Source of the DNA: Azospirillum sp.
Lineage (GTDB): Bacteria; Pseudomonadota; Alphaproteobacteria; Azospirillales; Azospirillaceae
Assembly (NCBI GenBank): GCA_027483805.1
Contig: JAIXTS010000095.1
Coordinates: forward strand, 1-36,349
Reading direction: 5' to 3'
Length of the DNA: 36,349 nt
The notes below the pieces were generated by a model. That model did no database searches and was not told where the DNA came from. It saw nothing but the letters and a program-made list of their open reading frames with translations. Position 1 is the stretch's first letter. Each line of letters starts with the position of its first letter. The position numbers were made by a program, and so were the translations under genes. Shown here piece after piece: positions 1 to 7,274 of the stretch.

Positions 1-44
1 ATCACCCAGGCGAAGACCGGGCGATCAATGAAAAACTTCGCCAT
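1..44 (-). CDS. RND efflux inner-membrane transporter, N-terminal fragment
   Basis: The minus strand from the ATG at 44 reads MAKFFIDRPVFAWV and runs off the window edge. This is the signature N-terminus of AcrB/MexB-type hydrophobe/amphiphile RND pumps, which start with a short cytoplasmic FFIDRPxFAWV motif before the first transmembrane helix. It lies 21 bp downstream of the adaptor gene on the same strand, the standard adaptor-pump order, so the two form an operon. A GGAG about 11 bases upstream could serve as ribosome binding site. Only 14 complete codons are visible, so substrate class cannot be judged. The ORF track misses it because it is so short. Confidence 0.85.
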   Translation of the reverse strand, partial: MAKFFIDRPVFAWV

Positions 45-65
45 TTCGGTTCACTCCGGGAACGG

Positions 66-1253
66 TCAATGGGCCGGTGCCGGGGCGGGGCCCGCGGCGG
101 CCGGGGCCGGGTTGTAGGGGATGGGTTTCACCGGCGCGCCGGGGGCGGCCTTCAACACACCCTGGACGATCACGCGGTCCTGGGATGCCAGTCCGTTGGT
201 CACCACCCACTGGTCGCCAACCGCCTTCACGGCCGTGACAGGACGGATTTCCACCTTATCGTCCTTGCCGACAACCATGGTGGTCGCAGCACCGCCGGGA
301 CCGATGATCACCGCCTGCTGCGGCACCAGGATGGCATCGGCGCGCGTGGCCTGGTCAACGACGGCGCGGACAAACATGCCGGGCAGCAGTTCCAGATGCT
401 TGTTCGGGAAGGTGGCCCGCAGACCGACCGTGCCCGTGCCTTCATCCACCGTGATGTCGGAGAAATCCAGAACCCCTTCCTCGCCATAGACGGTACCGTC
501 GGGCAGGATCAGCTTCACCTTCAGCTTGCCACCGTCAGCCATTGTCGCTTCGCCCCGGGCCACCTGGCGGCGCAATGCAGCGACCGCGTCGGCAGACTGG
601 GTCAGGTCGATATAGATCGGGTCGAGCTGTGTGACGCTGGTCAGCATGTCCGCCTGACCCGCGGTGACCAACGCACCCGGCGTCACACGCGACCGGCCGA
701 CCCGGCCGCCGATGGGGGCGGAAAGGCTGGCATAATCCAGGTTGATGCGGGCGGTCTCAACGGCAGCCCGGCCGGCAGCCACCGCCGCTTCCCGAGCGCC
801 GAGATCGGATACGGCGTCATCATATTCCTGCTGGCTGACCCCCCTGACCGCCACCAGTTCCTTGTAGCGGGTGGCCTTGGCCTTTACGGCAGTCAGCTGC
901 GCCTCGGCACTTTTCAGGTCGGCCTGCGCCTGGGCCAGTGCGGCACGATAGGGTGCCGGGTCGATCTGGTACAAGGGCTGGCCGGCCGTCACATCCGTGC
1001 CCTCGGTAAACAGCCGGTCCTTGATGATGCCCGAGACCTGGGGCCGGATCTCGGCCACGCGGTAGGGCGTAACACGCCCCGTCAACTCCGCCGTCAGGGT
1101 GTAGGGCGCCTGGTTCACCGTAACCACGGTCACTTCCGGCGGCGGCATGGCACCCATCATGCCATCCCCCCCACCGCCCGCATCCTTTCCACAGGCCGTG
1201 AGTGTCAGAGCCAGAAGCATAAGAGGAGCGGAAAGCCGCGGTGTCATACGCAT
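66..1253 (-). CDS. RND efflux periplasmic adaptor (membrane fusion lipoprotein)
   Basis: This 395-residue protein is the periplasmic adaptor that links an RND pump to an outer-membrane channel. The N-terminus is a lipoprotein signal (LALTLTAC, lipidated Cys about residue 21). A barrel-sandwich/lipoyl half-motif follows (VTAGQPLYQIDPAPYRAAL), then a long alanine-rich α-helical hairpin (about residues 100-170), the second lipoyl half (APIGGRVGRSRVTPGALV), a β-barrel and a membrane-proximal domain. Length and motif order fit the AcrA/MexA family. The start has an AAGGA about 8 bases upstream. The pump gene follows after 21 bp. The C-terminal tail is Pro/Ala-rich. Homology to AcrA/MexA is clear; the exported compounds are unknown. 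Confidence 0.93.
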   Translation of the reverse strand: MRMTPRLSAPLMLLALTLTACGKDAGGGGDGMMGAMPPPEVTVVTVNQAPYTLTAELTGRVTPYRVAEIRPQVSGIIKDRLFTEGTDVTAGQPLYQIDPAPYRAALAQAQADLKSAEAQLTAVKAKATRYKELVAVRGVSQQEYDDAVSDLGAREAAVAAGRAAVETARINLDYASLSAPIGGRVGRSRVTPGALVTAGQADMLTSVTQLDPIYIDLTQSADAVAALRRQVARGEATMADGGKLKVKLILPDGTVYGEEGVLDFSDITVDEGTGTVGLRATFPNKHLELLPGMFVRAVVDQATRADAILVPQQAVIIGPGGAATTMVVGKDDKVEIRPVTAVKAVGDQWVVTNGLASQDRVIVQGVLKAAPGAPVKPIPYNPAPAAAGPAPAPAH

Positions 1254-1301
1254 GGTGAGTTCCTTGAACGTCGTCGTTGCCGGCGCCGCCGGTCATGGAA
1301 T

Positions 1302-1321
1302 TACATCCGATCCCGGATGTA
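1302..1321. promoter_or_regulatory. inverted-repeat operator candidate upstream of RND operon
   Basis: The sequence TACATCCG-ATCC-CGGATGTA is a perfect inverted repeat with 8-bp arms and a 4-bp spacer, 49 bp upstream of the adaptor start. Position and symmetry fit a dimeric repressor site (TetR or MarR type are typical for such operons). No regulator gene is visible in the window. Confidence 0.5.
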
Positions 1322-1717
1322 TCATGAAGCGTCGCCCAGGGGAATGGTGGCGGGGGCCAATCCCATTTAGCACTTTCGTGATAGATGGACCGGTTCCTGC
1401 CGATGGCCGGCCTGCCAAAACGGCGGCCTTGAAGGTTTCGTGGCTTTTATCGGGTGAACACGGATCATTTCCAGTGATCCCAATCACAAGTCCTGCCTGA
1501 AGCCACAGGCAAGTCGCCGTTGCAAAATTTCATGTATCGCAAAGCGCAAATATGTGAACAAAGCCCCTTCCCCGTCGCCAAAGCACGAAACCCTTGGTGA
1601 TTAACAGGAAGACGGACGGGGCTGCGGGAATCCGACAGGCAGGCAGGATGTATTTTTACCCATCCGCGACCATGGCTTGCCCGGCACAGGGCGCGGCGGA
1701 TGGCGAAGGGTGATTGT

Positions 1718-1753
1718 GCCCCACGGCGTAAGGATTCCCCCGTGGGGTAAGGA
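1718..1753 (+). repeat. pair of dispersed iteron-like 17-mers
   Basis: Two direct copies, GCCCCACGGCGTAAGGA (1718-1734) and CCCCCGTGGGGTAAGGA (1737-1753), match the consensus of the array upstream of repA (CCCCC-N4-S-GTAAGGA). They lie just beyond the 3' end of the minus-strand gene at 1760-2422, about 8.7 kb from the origin array. Confidence 0.75.
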
Positions 1754-1759
1754 TTGGGA

Positions 1760-2422
1760 TCAGAAGCCGCCTGGCACGCGGTAAATGTCGGGTTCACCCG
1801 GCTTTTCCACATAGGACAGGCGCAGGCTGGCACCCGATACTTCCGGCTGGGCATCCGGCTTGGCCGGTGGCCGTTTCAGGATGCCCAGGATCAGCTCCGT
1901 CAGCCGGCCCTGTGTGTCTGTCCCCTGGAAAACCAGGATGTTATCGCTGTCCAGCGGCTGGTTCAGGATCAGGCCCGTTTGCTGATAGCCCTGGGCCAGC
2001 AGATAATTGCGCAGGGAATTGGCAGTCCCCACGATCTGCTCCGGCTTGACAGGCGATCCGATCTCCTGCCCCCAGATCACATTCACCCGGAACAGCTTTT
2101 TGGATTTGTACCCCAGGAGGTAAGCAACGACGGCCGGTCCGCTGTCAGGCAGCAGATCCTTGACCTTTACAATCAGGGCACTGGTCCGCTCCGTCGGATC
2201 TTCGACCTTCTGGATGTCATCACCCGACAGCTTGAAATCCTTACCGATGGCCTCACGGAGCTGGGCCTCGGTCATGCCGAAGCGGGCATTGCGAAAGCCT
2301 TCGACTCTTGCCTGCTTGGCTGACGGCGCTGCGGGCGACTGACCGGAAACAGCAGAATTCTGCGCTGTTGCGGGCAATGTCGCCATCAGGCTCACCAGAA
2401 GTGCAGCCGCGATTTTGCGCAT
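1760..2422 (-). CDS. secreted protein of unknown function
   Basis: The 220-residue product starts with a clear Sec signal peptide (MRKIAAALLVSLMATLPATAQ, cleavage after ATAQ or near it). The mature part opens with a FRNARFGMTEAQLREAIGKD segment, a pattern seen in exported proteins that start with an FGM-(S/T)-xx(Q/E)-(V/L) motif. No catalytic motif or metal site is visible, and the C-terminal third is Pro-rich. It lies directly downstream of parB (79 bp gap) on the same strand. The gap holds the candidate parS palindrome and two iterons, and two more iterons sit at its 3' end, so the gene is framed by replication-type repeats. I infer a periplasmic location; function is unknown. Confidence 0.75.
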   Translation of the reverse strand: MRKIAAALLVSLMATLPATAQNSAVSGQSPAAPSAKQARVEGFRNARFGMTEAQLREAIGKDFKLSGDDIQKVEDPTERTSALIVKVKDLLPDSGPAVVAYLLGYKSKKLFRVNVIWGQEIGSPVKPEQIVGTANSLRNYLLAQGYQQTGLILNQPLDSDNILVFQGTDTQGRLTELILGILKRPPAKPDAQPEVSGASLRLSYVEKPGEPDIYRVPGGF

Positions 2423-2434
2423 GGCTCTGCCTCA

Positions 2435-2479
2435 TCCTTACGCCCTGGGGGAGAATCGGCTATCCTTACGGCTTGGGGG
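2435..2479 (-). repeat. pair of dispersed iteron-like 17-mers
   Basis: Two copies on the minus strand, 2435-2451 (CCCCCAGGGCGTAAGGA read on minus) and 2463-2479 (CCCCCAAGCCGTAAGGA). They occupy the upstream region of the secreted-protein gene and sit next to the parS-like palindrome. They point the opposite way to the pair at 1718-1753. Confidence 0.78.
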
Positions 2480-2482
2480 CCA

Positions 2483-2498
2483 CTTGCGACGTCGCAAG
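2483..2498. promoter_or_regulatory. candidate parS centromere site (copy 1)
   Basis: CTTGCGACGTCGCAAG is a perfect 16-bp palindrome two bases beyond the parB stop codon. A parS directly next to parAB is a common arrangement. The same core recurs at 11736-11751 and 14902-14921. The alternative is an operator for the gene starting at 2422. Confidence 0.6.
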
Positions 2499-2500
2499 AC

Positions 2501-3349
2501 CTATCCCTGGATCAGGCGATCAATCCGGTCACGCAGGGCCGTCAGTGAGGCCACCTCGTCCGCCGCCAGATGACCCGCACGATCGGACAGTTTGTCCAAG
2601 CTGCGCCCCAGTTTGCGCGCAACCAGAAGAACCGGGCTTTCATTCGCCCGCTCCTGCGGGGCGGGCTTCTGCTTGGCGACCCTCAGTTCCTTGATGGTGG
2701 CACCATCCTTGATGCGCGCCCACAAGGCCAGCCGCGCTTCGTCCCCCTCCGTATCGGCCAGGACAAACAGGTGGCTCTTTGTCACCCGGTCACGGAAGGT
2801 GGGGTATTCGGTCTGCACCTTCTCCGGCAACCCGCGCAGGGCCAGCAGCCGGGAGACCTCCGACTTGGACAGGCCGACAATGGCGGCCAGCTGTTCTTGT
2901 GCGTAATGGTGTCTCTCTCCCAGTCGGCCCAGGGCGGACGCCGTTTCCAGCGCATCGAGATCCCGACGCTGGAGATTTTCCACCAGTGCCACTTCCTCGA
3001 TGTCGCCCTTGGTGACGACGGCGAAGATGGTGGGCTTGCCCAGCAGACCATGTGCGCGCCAGCGCCGCTCCCCCGCCGCAATGATATAGCCGCCCTCGGC
3101 GTGCTTTTTCACCAGGATAGGCTGCAGCAGGCCGTTGTGGCGGATGCTGTCAGCCAGTTCCATCAGGGCGGTGGGGTCGAAATGGCGGCGCGGCTGATCC
3201 GGATTGGGCCGAACCTGGTCCAGGTCCAGTTCCACCAGTTCCGGAAAATCGGCCGATGTTCCGAACAGCCGGTTCAGCCCGCTGTCGCGGGGCACCAGCG
3301 ACGTGGCAGGCGCCAGTGCCGGGTTGGTGCGGGCGAGCTTACGCGACAC
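2501..3349 (-). CDS. parB: ParB-type partition / centromere-binding protein
   Basis: ParB-family protein that loads on parS sites and works with ParA in segregating this replicon. The N-terminal ParB/Sulfiredoxin-like domain holds LDLDQVRPNPDQPRRHFD, then the box II CTPase motif GERRWRAHGLLG and VENLQRRDLDALE. A helix-turn-helix follows (QEQLAAIVGLSKSEVSRLLA). I place the start at the GTG at 3349, because GGAGGAAG stands 3 bases upstream and VSRKLARTN is a plausible N-terminus; this gives 282 residues. The ORF-track start lies inside parA. The GTG overlaps the parA stop by 11 bp, implying translational coupling. It is more like plasmid/chromid ParB proteins than a chromosomal Spo0J. Confidence 0.92.
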   Translation of the reverse strand: MSRKLARTNPALAPATSLVPRDSGLNRLFGTSADFPELVELDLDQVRPNPDQPRRHFDPTALMELADSIRHNGLLQPILVKKHAEGGYIIAAGERRWRAHGLLGKPTIFAVVTKGDIEEVALVENLQRRDLDALETASALGRLGERHHYAQEQLAAIVGLSKSEVSRLLALRGLPEKVQTEYPTFRDRVTKSHLFVLADTEGDEARLALWARIKDGATIKELRVAKQKPAPQERANESPVLLVARKLGRSLDKLSDRAGHLAADEVASLTALRDRIDRLIQG

Positions 3350-4328
3350 GGGCTTCCTCCGTCTGGTCGGCTTCAAGCAGGGAACTGGCCACTTCACGGA
3401 AGGGCGCGACAAGGGCCGGGTCCGTGGCCACATCCACCGTGGGGGTGGCGGCCGCCACCGATTGCGGGAAGATGGTGGAGCGCGGCACCGGCGTAAAGAT
3501 ACGCAGCGACCCGCCGAACCGTTCCGTCAGATCGGCCAGGGTGGCGCGGTCCTGGGTATGGCGCGAGGTGAACATGGTCGGCAGGATACCGATGATCGAC
3601 AGGTCCGGGTTGCCGCGCCGCCGTACCTTGGCAATAGTATCCAGCAGCAGCGGCACGCCCATCATGGCCAGCATTTCGGTCTGCACCGGGATCAGCACGC
3701 CCGTGGCCGCCGCCAGGGCGTTCAACGTCATCATGCCCAGATGCGGCGGGCAATCCAGCAGGATATAGTCATAGGCGCGGGACACCGTCGACAGCTTCTC
3801 CCGCAGCACCAGCGTGCCCATCGGCTCTGCCATCAATTCCGTCTCCGCCGCGGACAGCAGGATGGTGGAAGGCAGCAGGTGGAAGCGCCCGTCACAGACC
3901 GGCAACACCGCACTGGCCACCGGCTGGTCCTTCAGCATGACATGGTAGGTCGTACGCCCGGCCTCCGACGCGTCGGCCTGGGAGATACCCAGATGGACGG
4001 TGGCGCTGGCCTGCGGGTCGGCATCGACCAGCAGCACACGCTGCCCGAGGGCCGCCAGGGCGGCGGCGATGTTCACAGCAGCGCTGGTCTTGCCCACACC
4101 CCCCTTCTGGTTGGAAATGGCGATGATGGTGGCGCGGTCGCGATGGCGGCGGACCGGCGTCACCAGGATGTCGGCAACGGCTTGCGGGATCTTCTCCGTC
4201 CCACCCTCCCAACGGGAGATGCGACCCTTGTCATAGCGACGACCCAGGCGGGCATTCAGCCAGTCGGCAAAGGCCTGTTGCGTATCCCCCCGCGCTTCCC
4301 GCGCAGCCCTCAACGCCGCCCCATCCAT
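3339..4328 (-). CDS. parA: ParA partition ATPase with N-terminal HTH
   Basis: 329-residue ParA ATPase that positions replicon copies together with ParB. The deviant Walker A KGGVGKT is at residues 75-81, VDADPQASAT (Walker A') at about 101-110, and YILLDCPPHLG (Walker B) at about 187. Residues 1-60 form an extra domain resembling an XRE-type helix-turn-helix (TQQAFADWLNARLG ... GRISRWEGG). N-terminal DNA-binding extensions are typical of type Ia ParA proteins, which repress their own operon. The gene is the first of parA-parB and overlaps parB. The ATG at 4328 is preceded by a G-rich GGGGGCAGG. Confidence 0.95.
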   Translation of the reverse strand: MDGAALRAAREARGDTQQAFADWLNARLGRRYDKGRISRWEGGTEKIPQAVADILVTPVRRHRDRATIIAISNQKGGVGKTSAAVNIAAALAALGQRVLLVDADPQASATVHLGISQADASEAGRTTYHVMLKDQPVASAVLPVCDGRFHLLPSTILLSAAETELMAEPMGTLVLREKLSTVSRAYDYILLDCPPHLGMMTLNALAAATGVLIPVQTEMLAMMGVPLLLDTIAKVRRRGNPDLSIIGILPTMFTSRHTQDRATLADLTERFGGSLRIFTPVPRSTIFPQSVAAATPTVDVATDPALVAPFREVASSLLEADQTEEARVA

Positions 4329-4379
4329 GACCTGCCCCCAGTGCTAGTGGCTGTACTTTCGGCGGGAGCATAGGGGTTG

Positions 4380-4396
4380 GTTGACGGGGTGTCAAC
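4380..4396. promoter_or_regulatory. inverted repeat upstream of parA
   Basis: GTTGAC-GGGGT-GTCAAC has 6-bp arms and overlaps the stop codon of the neighbouring gene, about 52 bp upstream of parA. It could be an operator for the HTH of ParA or a weak hairpin; the sequence alone does not decide. Confidence 0.3.
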
Positions 4397-4775
4397 TGGT
4401 GGGGTTGTGGGTCGTCAACAGAGGGCTGCCCGCCCGGTCCAGGAGGATGGCGCCGTTGGCCTTCTCTCGGATCAGCAGACGGCCATCATGATGGAACTCC
4501 GCGAAATGCCGGTTCAGTTCCACGCGGCGGCCGCCGGGCATATCTGACCAGGCCATGTCGACATGGGGTGGGGGCAGATACATGCGCGCGCCCCAGCCCC
4601 AATTGCCGGCCCGGTCATCGGCCACCAGGGTCCATTCATCTTCCACCTGCTTCAAGGCCCGCTCCACATCCTCCATGGCACTGGCGGCATCGCTGCTGGG
4701 CGGGCCGGCGGCCAGCAATGCCAGCACCTTTTGCAGGCGGTCGCGCTTGGGGGCTTTCTCCAAGCCTGTGTTCAT
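4392..4775 (-). CDS. hypothetical protein, last gene of unknown cluster
   Basis: The likely product has 127 residues starting at MNTGLEKAPKRDRLQKVL. The ORF-track start at 4943 reads through the palindromic spacer and gives low-complexity Arg-rich sequence, so I reject it. The protein has a basic N-terminus, an acidic helical stretch (SAMEDVERALKQVEDEWTLV), then a short β-rich segment with NWGWGARMYLPPPHVDM. I do not recognise a family. There is no signal peptide or membrane segment. It follows two paralogous unknown genes on the same strand, with a 187-bp spacer that carries the conserved hairpin element, and may be co-transcribed with them. It resembles neither paralogue. Confidence 0.6.
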   Translation of the reverse strand: MNTGLEKAPKRDRLQKVLALLAAGPPSSDAASAMEDVERALKQVEDEWTLVADDRAGNWGWGARMYLPPPHVDMAWSDMPGGRRVELNRHFAEFHHDGRLLIREKANGAILLDRAGSPLLTTHNPTS

Positions 4776-4799
4776 GGACAATGACCCTGCGCGGTGGAC

Positions 4800-4918
4800 G
4801 CCGAGGGTCATGATCATGACCCTCGGCAGGGCGGCGACGACCGCCGCGCGGCACATACCGCGTAGGCAAGCCCACGGATGTAGGCGCCGGCGATCGAGAG
4901 GCGGGAACTCTTGACCAT
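4800..4918 (-). repeat. structured intercistronic element, copy 1
   Basis: The spacer between 4775 and 4963 contains a perfect 28-bp palindrome at 4800-4827 (centre TGATCA). A small hairpin at 4870-4885 (GCCCAC-GGAT-GTAGGC, one mismatch) is followed by the run GGCGCCGGCGATCG and by AACTCTTGACCAT at 4906-4918. The whole order recurs at 5949-6067, with the same box spacing but a different hairpin sequence. It may be a structured RNA leader or an extragenic repeat. Confidence 0.65.
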
Positions 4919-4962
4919 AGGCCAATATTTCCAACGCTCGCATGACGCCACGGCCGCCATGG

Positions 4963-5862
4963 TCACAGCCCCAGATATTGCTGCGCCGGCATCACCACAG
5001 CGAACAGCATGCGCGCATTGCTGGCGGTTGAAGTGATCGTGGTGGTCATCTGCCCGCTGGTGGCGTTGAAGCTGGCCTTGGTATTGATGCCGCTGCCCGT
5101 CAGATAGTGTGGCCACAGCCCGTTGGGCAGGCCGGCGGCGATCAGGGCCTGTTCCGGCGGCGAAAAGGACGTGCTGCTGTTCGCCGTGATGTCGATGCCC
5201 GAAACCACCACCAGGGCGGCCAGCATTTGCTGAAGCATGCCCCCTTCACCGAAGGTCGTCTGCCAGGTGACGGGGGAAGCGGGATTCCATGGGGCACCCG
5301 TCTTGTTGCGATAGGCCAGCGATATGGCCGTGGAAACGTACCAGTCGCCGGGGGTCGGCGTGAAGGACAGCAGGTGCTTGAACGCCGTCGATACCGACAC
5401 CGAACCGGCGGCATAGCTGTCCGATGGGCCGGTGATGGGGGATGAATGGCCCCACAGACCCCAATAGCCGGGATCAGGTGTTGCGGGGTTGTTGAAGTTG
5501 AAGGAAAGGCGCGATGCCGCCTGCAACGCCCTGGACAGGGCTTCCACCCCCTGGTTCCAGGTGGGGGGCTTGCTTCCCCAGGCCGCCAGCCTCGACTGGG
5601 CGACCTTCACCGGGTCCAGCGGATTGGTGCCCGGCACCAGCGCATTGATGAGGGTCGAATAGCCGGTGAAGAAGGCCAGTATAGATGGCGCATAAAAGGT
5701 GCCGCCTGCCGTCGGGATGGTGTTGAACAGGGCCCACAGGTCGGCATCGGTGGCCGGCACGGTAACCCCGGGCTGGAACAGCCGTGCGGTGGCGGACTGA
5801 AGCCCAATCGCGCGCAATTCGCTACTGACATAGGCCTGCTGGAGGTCGTCGAAGGTGCTCAT
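4963..5862 (-). CDS. unknown protein A, paralogue of the adjacent upstream gene
   Basis: A 299-residue protein starting at ATG 5862, with an excellent AGGAGGGA ribosome binding site; the longer ORF-track start is within the spacer. It has no signal peptide and no obvious membrane helix. The C-terminal ~170 residues align with protein B (6093-7274): GLWG, a PG-WY-S-A--LA--N motif, the N/TFG--G-MQ/LQ stretch, GLWPxY, a β-rich M-TTITS segment and the terminal (M/L)PAxQYLG. The N-terminal parts share a D-LW--(F/L)N-IP motif. I do not recognise the family and assign no function. Both copies lie in the same orientation and look like a tandem duplication that has diverged. Confidence 0.75.
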   Translation of the reverse strand: MSTFDDLQQAYVSSELRAIGLQSATARLFQPGVTVPATDADLWALFNTIPTAGGTFYAPSILAFFTGYSTLINALVPGTNPLDPVKVAQSRLAAWGSKPPTWNQGVEALSRALQAASRLSFNFNNPATPDPGYWGLWGHSSPITGPSDSYAAGSVSVSTAFKHLLSFTPTPGDWYVSTAISLAYRNKTGAPWNPASPVTWQTTFGEGGMLQQMLAALVVVSGIDITANSSTSFSPPEQALIAAGLPNGLWPHYLTGSGINTKASFNATSGQMTTTITSTASNARMLFAVVMPAQQYLGL

Positions 5863-5894
5863 GGCATTCCCTCCTGGAACGAAACAAAGGGACA

Positions 5895-5920
5895 GGTGGG
5901 GCGGCATCCACCGCCCCACC
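5895..5920 (-). terminator. hairpin in leader of protein A gene (attenuator-like)
   Basis: On the minus strand GGTGGGGCGG-TGGATG-CCGCCCCACC forms a perfect 10-bp stem with a 6-nt loop. It is followed by TGTCCCTTTGTTTCG and then by the ribosome binding site of protein A. The T-run is broken, so it could be a weak terminator or attenuator, or simply a structural part of the leader. Confidence 0.45.
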
Positions 5921-5948
5921 CTTGACCATTGCGTATCCGGCCGGATCA

Positions 5949-6067
5949 TACCGGCGGTCTGACTTATGACCGCCGGTACGGCGGCGACTGCCGCCGCGCG
6001 GATCGTGCCGCGTGCCCAAGCCAACGGAAGTTGGCGCCGGCGATCGGGGGCGGCAACTCTTGACCAT
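5949..6067 (-). repeat. structured intercistronic element, copy 2
   Basis: Homologous to 4800-4918. It has an 11-bp stem at 5949-5978 (TACCGGCGGTC with an 8-nt loop) at the position of the copy 1 palindrome. A perfect hairpin GCCAAC-GGAA-GTTGGC follows at 6020-6035, then GGCGCCGGCGATCG and AACTCTTGACCAT. Stem base pairs differ from copy 1 in a compensating way (A-T for G-C and G-C for C-G), which argues for conserved structure. Confidence 0.65.
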
Positions 6068-6092
6068 CGGTCAGAGGGTACCGCCACCAGCA

Positions 6093-7274
6093 TCAGGCGG
6101 CCGCGTAGAAGTTGGTGGTCAGCAGTTCGGACGCCTTGACCTCATGGCCCAGATATTGGGCCGCCGGCAGGACGATGCAGCCGATGACCACGGGCACGCC
6201 CGACTTGCTGGTGATGGTGACCTGCATGTTGCCCGACGCCGTGAAGGACACGGACGTGCTGGACCCGCTGCCGCCGCCGCTGCTGTAGAAAGGCCACAGT
6301 CCGGCCGAGGAGTGGGACTGGATTTCCTTCTGATCTGCATCAGAATAGGTCGCGTTGGATGTGACCACGATATTCATGCTGTTGGCGATCAGCAGGCTGG
6401 TGCAGAAGCGCTGCATATTGCCGTTCGGGCCGAAGGTATTGGCCCAGTTGATCGGGCTGGACGGCGCCCAGGGCGCCTTGCCGGGATTGTTGAAGGCAAG
6501 ACCGAACGCCGAGGAGGAGTACCAGACACCCGGCACGGCATTGAACGGCAGCACATTGGCGAATTTTGCCGTCAGACCGACGCCGCTGCTGGCGAACTTC
6601 TCGCTGAGGGTGGAAGAGGAGGAACTGCCGCCCCACAGGCCGAAAATGCCGCTGGTCGAACCCTTGGTCCAGGTGCTGCTGACATTGGTGTTCCAGTTGC
6701 CCGCCGCCACCTGGAACGCCCGCGACGGCGCGTTCTTCAGTTGCTTCAGCATGGTCTTGTAACCGGGGCTGAAATCCACCGGATCGGTGCCGGCCGGCTG
6801 ATAGGGCAGGACATTCATCTGGGCCGCGAAGATCGGGTCCAGCATGGCCCGCGCCAGGGCCGACGCGCCAGACACGGCAACGCTGGAACAGGCGCCATTG
6901 ACCAGCGCCCAGTTGCGGAACTGCACCGGCCCCGGCTTCACGGCACCGTCCTTCAGCGCCTGCTGATAGGCCGCGAAGCAGACAGGCCCCACGGTCGCCT
7001 GAAAGTCGTTCGGGGCCGCCTGCAGCGCCGACATCACGCCCTGATAGTCGGCCAGAAACTGGTTGCCGCCGGAAAAAACCGTGTTCTGCGTCAGCGAGAA
7101 CGGCGGAATGGCGTTGAGATAATTCCAGAGCAGCTCATCTTCGTCATCGCCGGACACCAGCGGCGGCGAGGGTTGGATGACTTGAAACGGATCGCTGGGG
7201 GAGTAACCCAGCCCTTGGGCAAGGGCGTTATAGAACCCTGCCTGCAGATCCACGAAATTCTTGGTATCCGACAT
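6093..7274 (-). CDS. unknown protein B, paralogue of protein A
   Basis: A 393-residue protein starting at ATG 7274 with GGAGGTCACA as ribosome binding site (the ORF-track ATG at 7310 is 36 bases further up and has no comparable site). The N-terminus MSDTKNFVDLQAGFYNALAQ is not a signal peptide. The middle contains a Ser-rich linker (GLWGGSSSSSTLSEKF), and the C-terminal half matches protein A as described there. Late in the chain come GLWPFYSSGGGSGSSTS and a β-rich VSFTASGNMQVTITS. It is about 95 residues longer than A, with an extra central region and a C-terminal tail. It appears to be the first gene of the cluster, downstream of a very AT-rich region. Function is unknown. Confidence 0.78.
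   Translation of the reverse strand: MSDTKNFVDLQAGFYNALAQGLGYSPSDPFQVIQPSPPLVSGDDEDELLWNYLNAIPPFSLTQNTVFSGGNQFLADYQGVMSALQAAPNDFQATVGPVCFAAYQQALKDGAVKPGPVQFRNWALVNGACSSVAVSGASALARAMLDPIFAAQMNVLPYQPAGTDPVDFSPGYKTMLKQLKNAPSRAFQVAAGNWNTNVSSTWTKGSTSGIFGLWGGSSSSSTLSEKFASSGVGLTAKFANVLPFNAVPGVWYSSSAFGLAFNNPGKAPWAPSSPINWANTFGPNGNMQRFCTSLLIANSMNIVVTSNATYSDADQKEIQSHSSAGLWPFYSSGGGSGSSTSVSFTASGNMQVTITSKSGVPVVIGCIVLPAAQYLGHEVKASELLTTNFYAAA

Larger units (their letters stand above)
1254..1759. other. 506-bp intergenic region, no gene
   Basis: I see no convincing gene here: the ORFs in the track (for example 1465-1854 on minus) lack recognisable motifs and overlap the iteron pair. The region holds the inverted repeat at 1302-1321 near the RND operon and two iteron-like 17-mers at 1718-1753. 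The rest shows nothing I can name. Confidence 0.6.

Noticed and set aside
4814-5116. short peptide starting MVKSSRL, similar to one at 5822-6067
   Set aside because: The similarity comes from the repeated DNA element; the two copies differ by a one-base shift, so a conserved peptide is unlikely.
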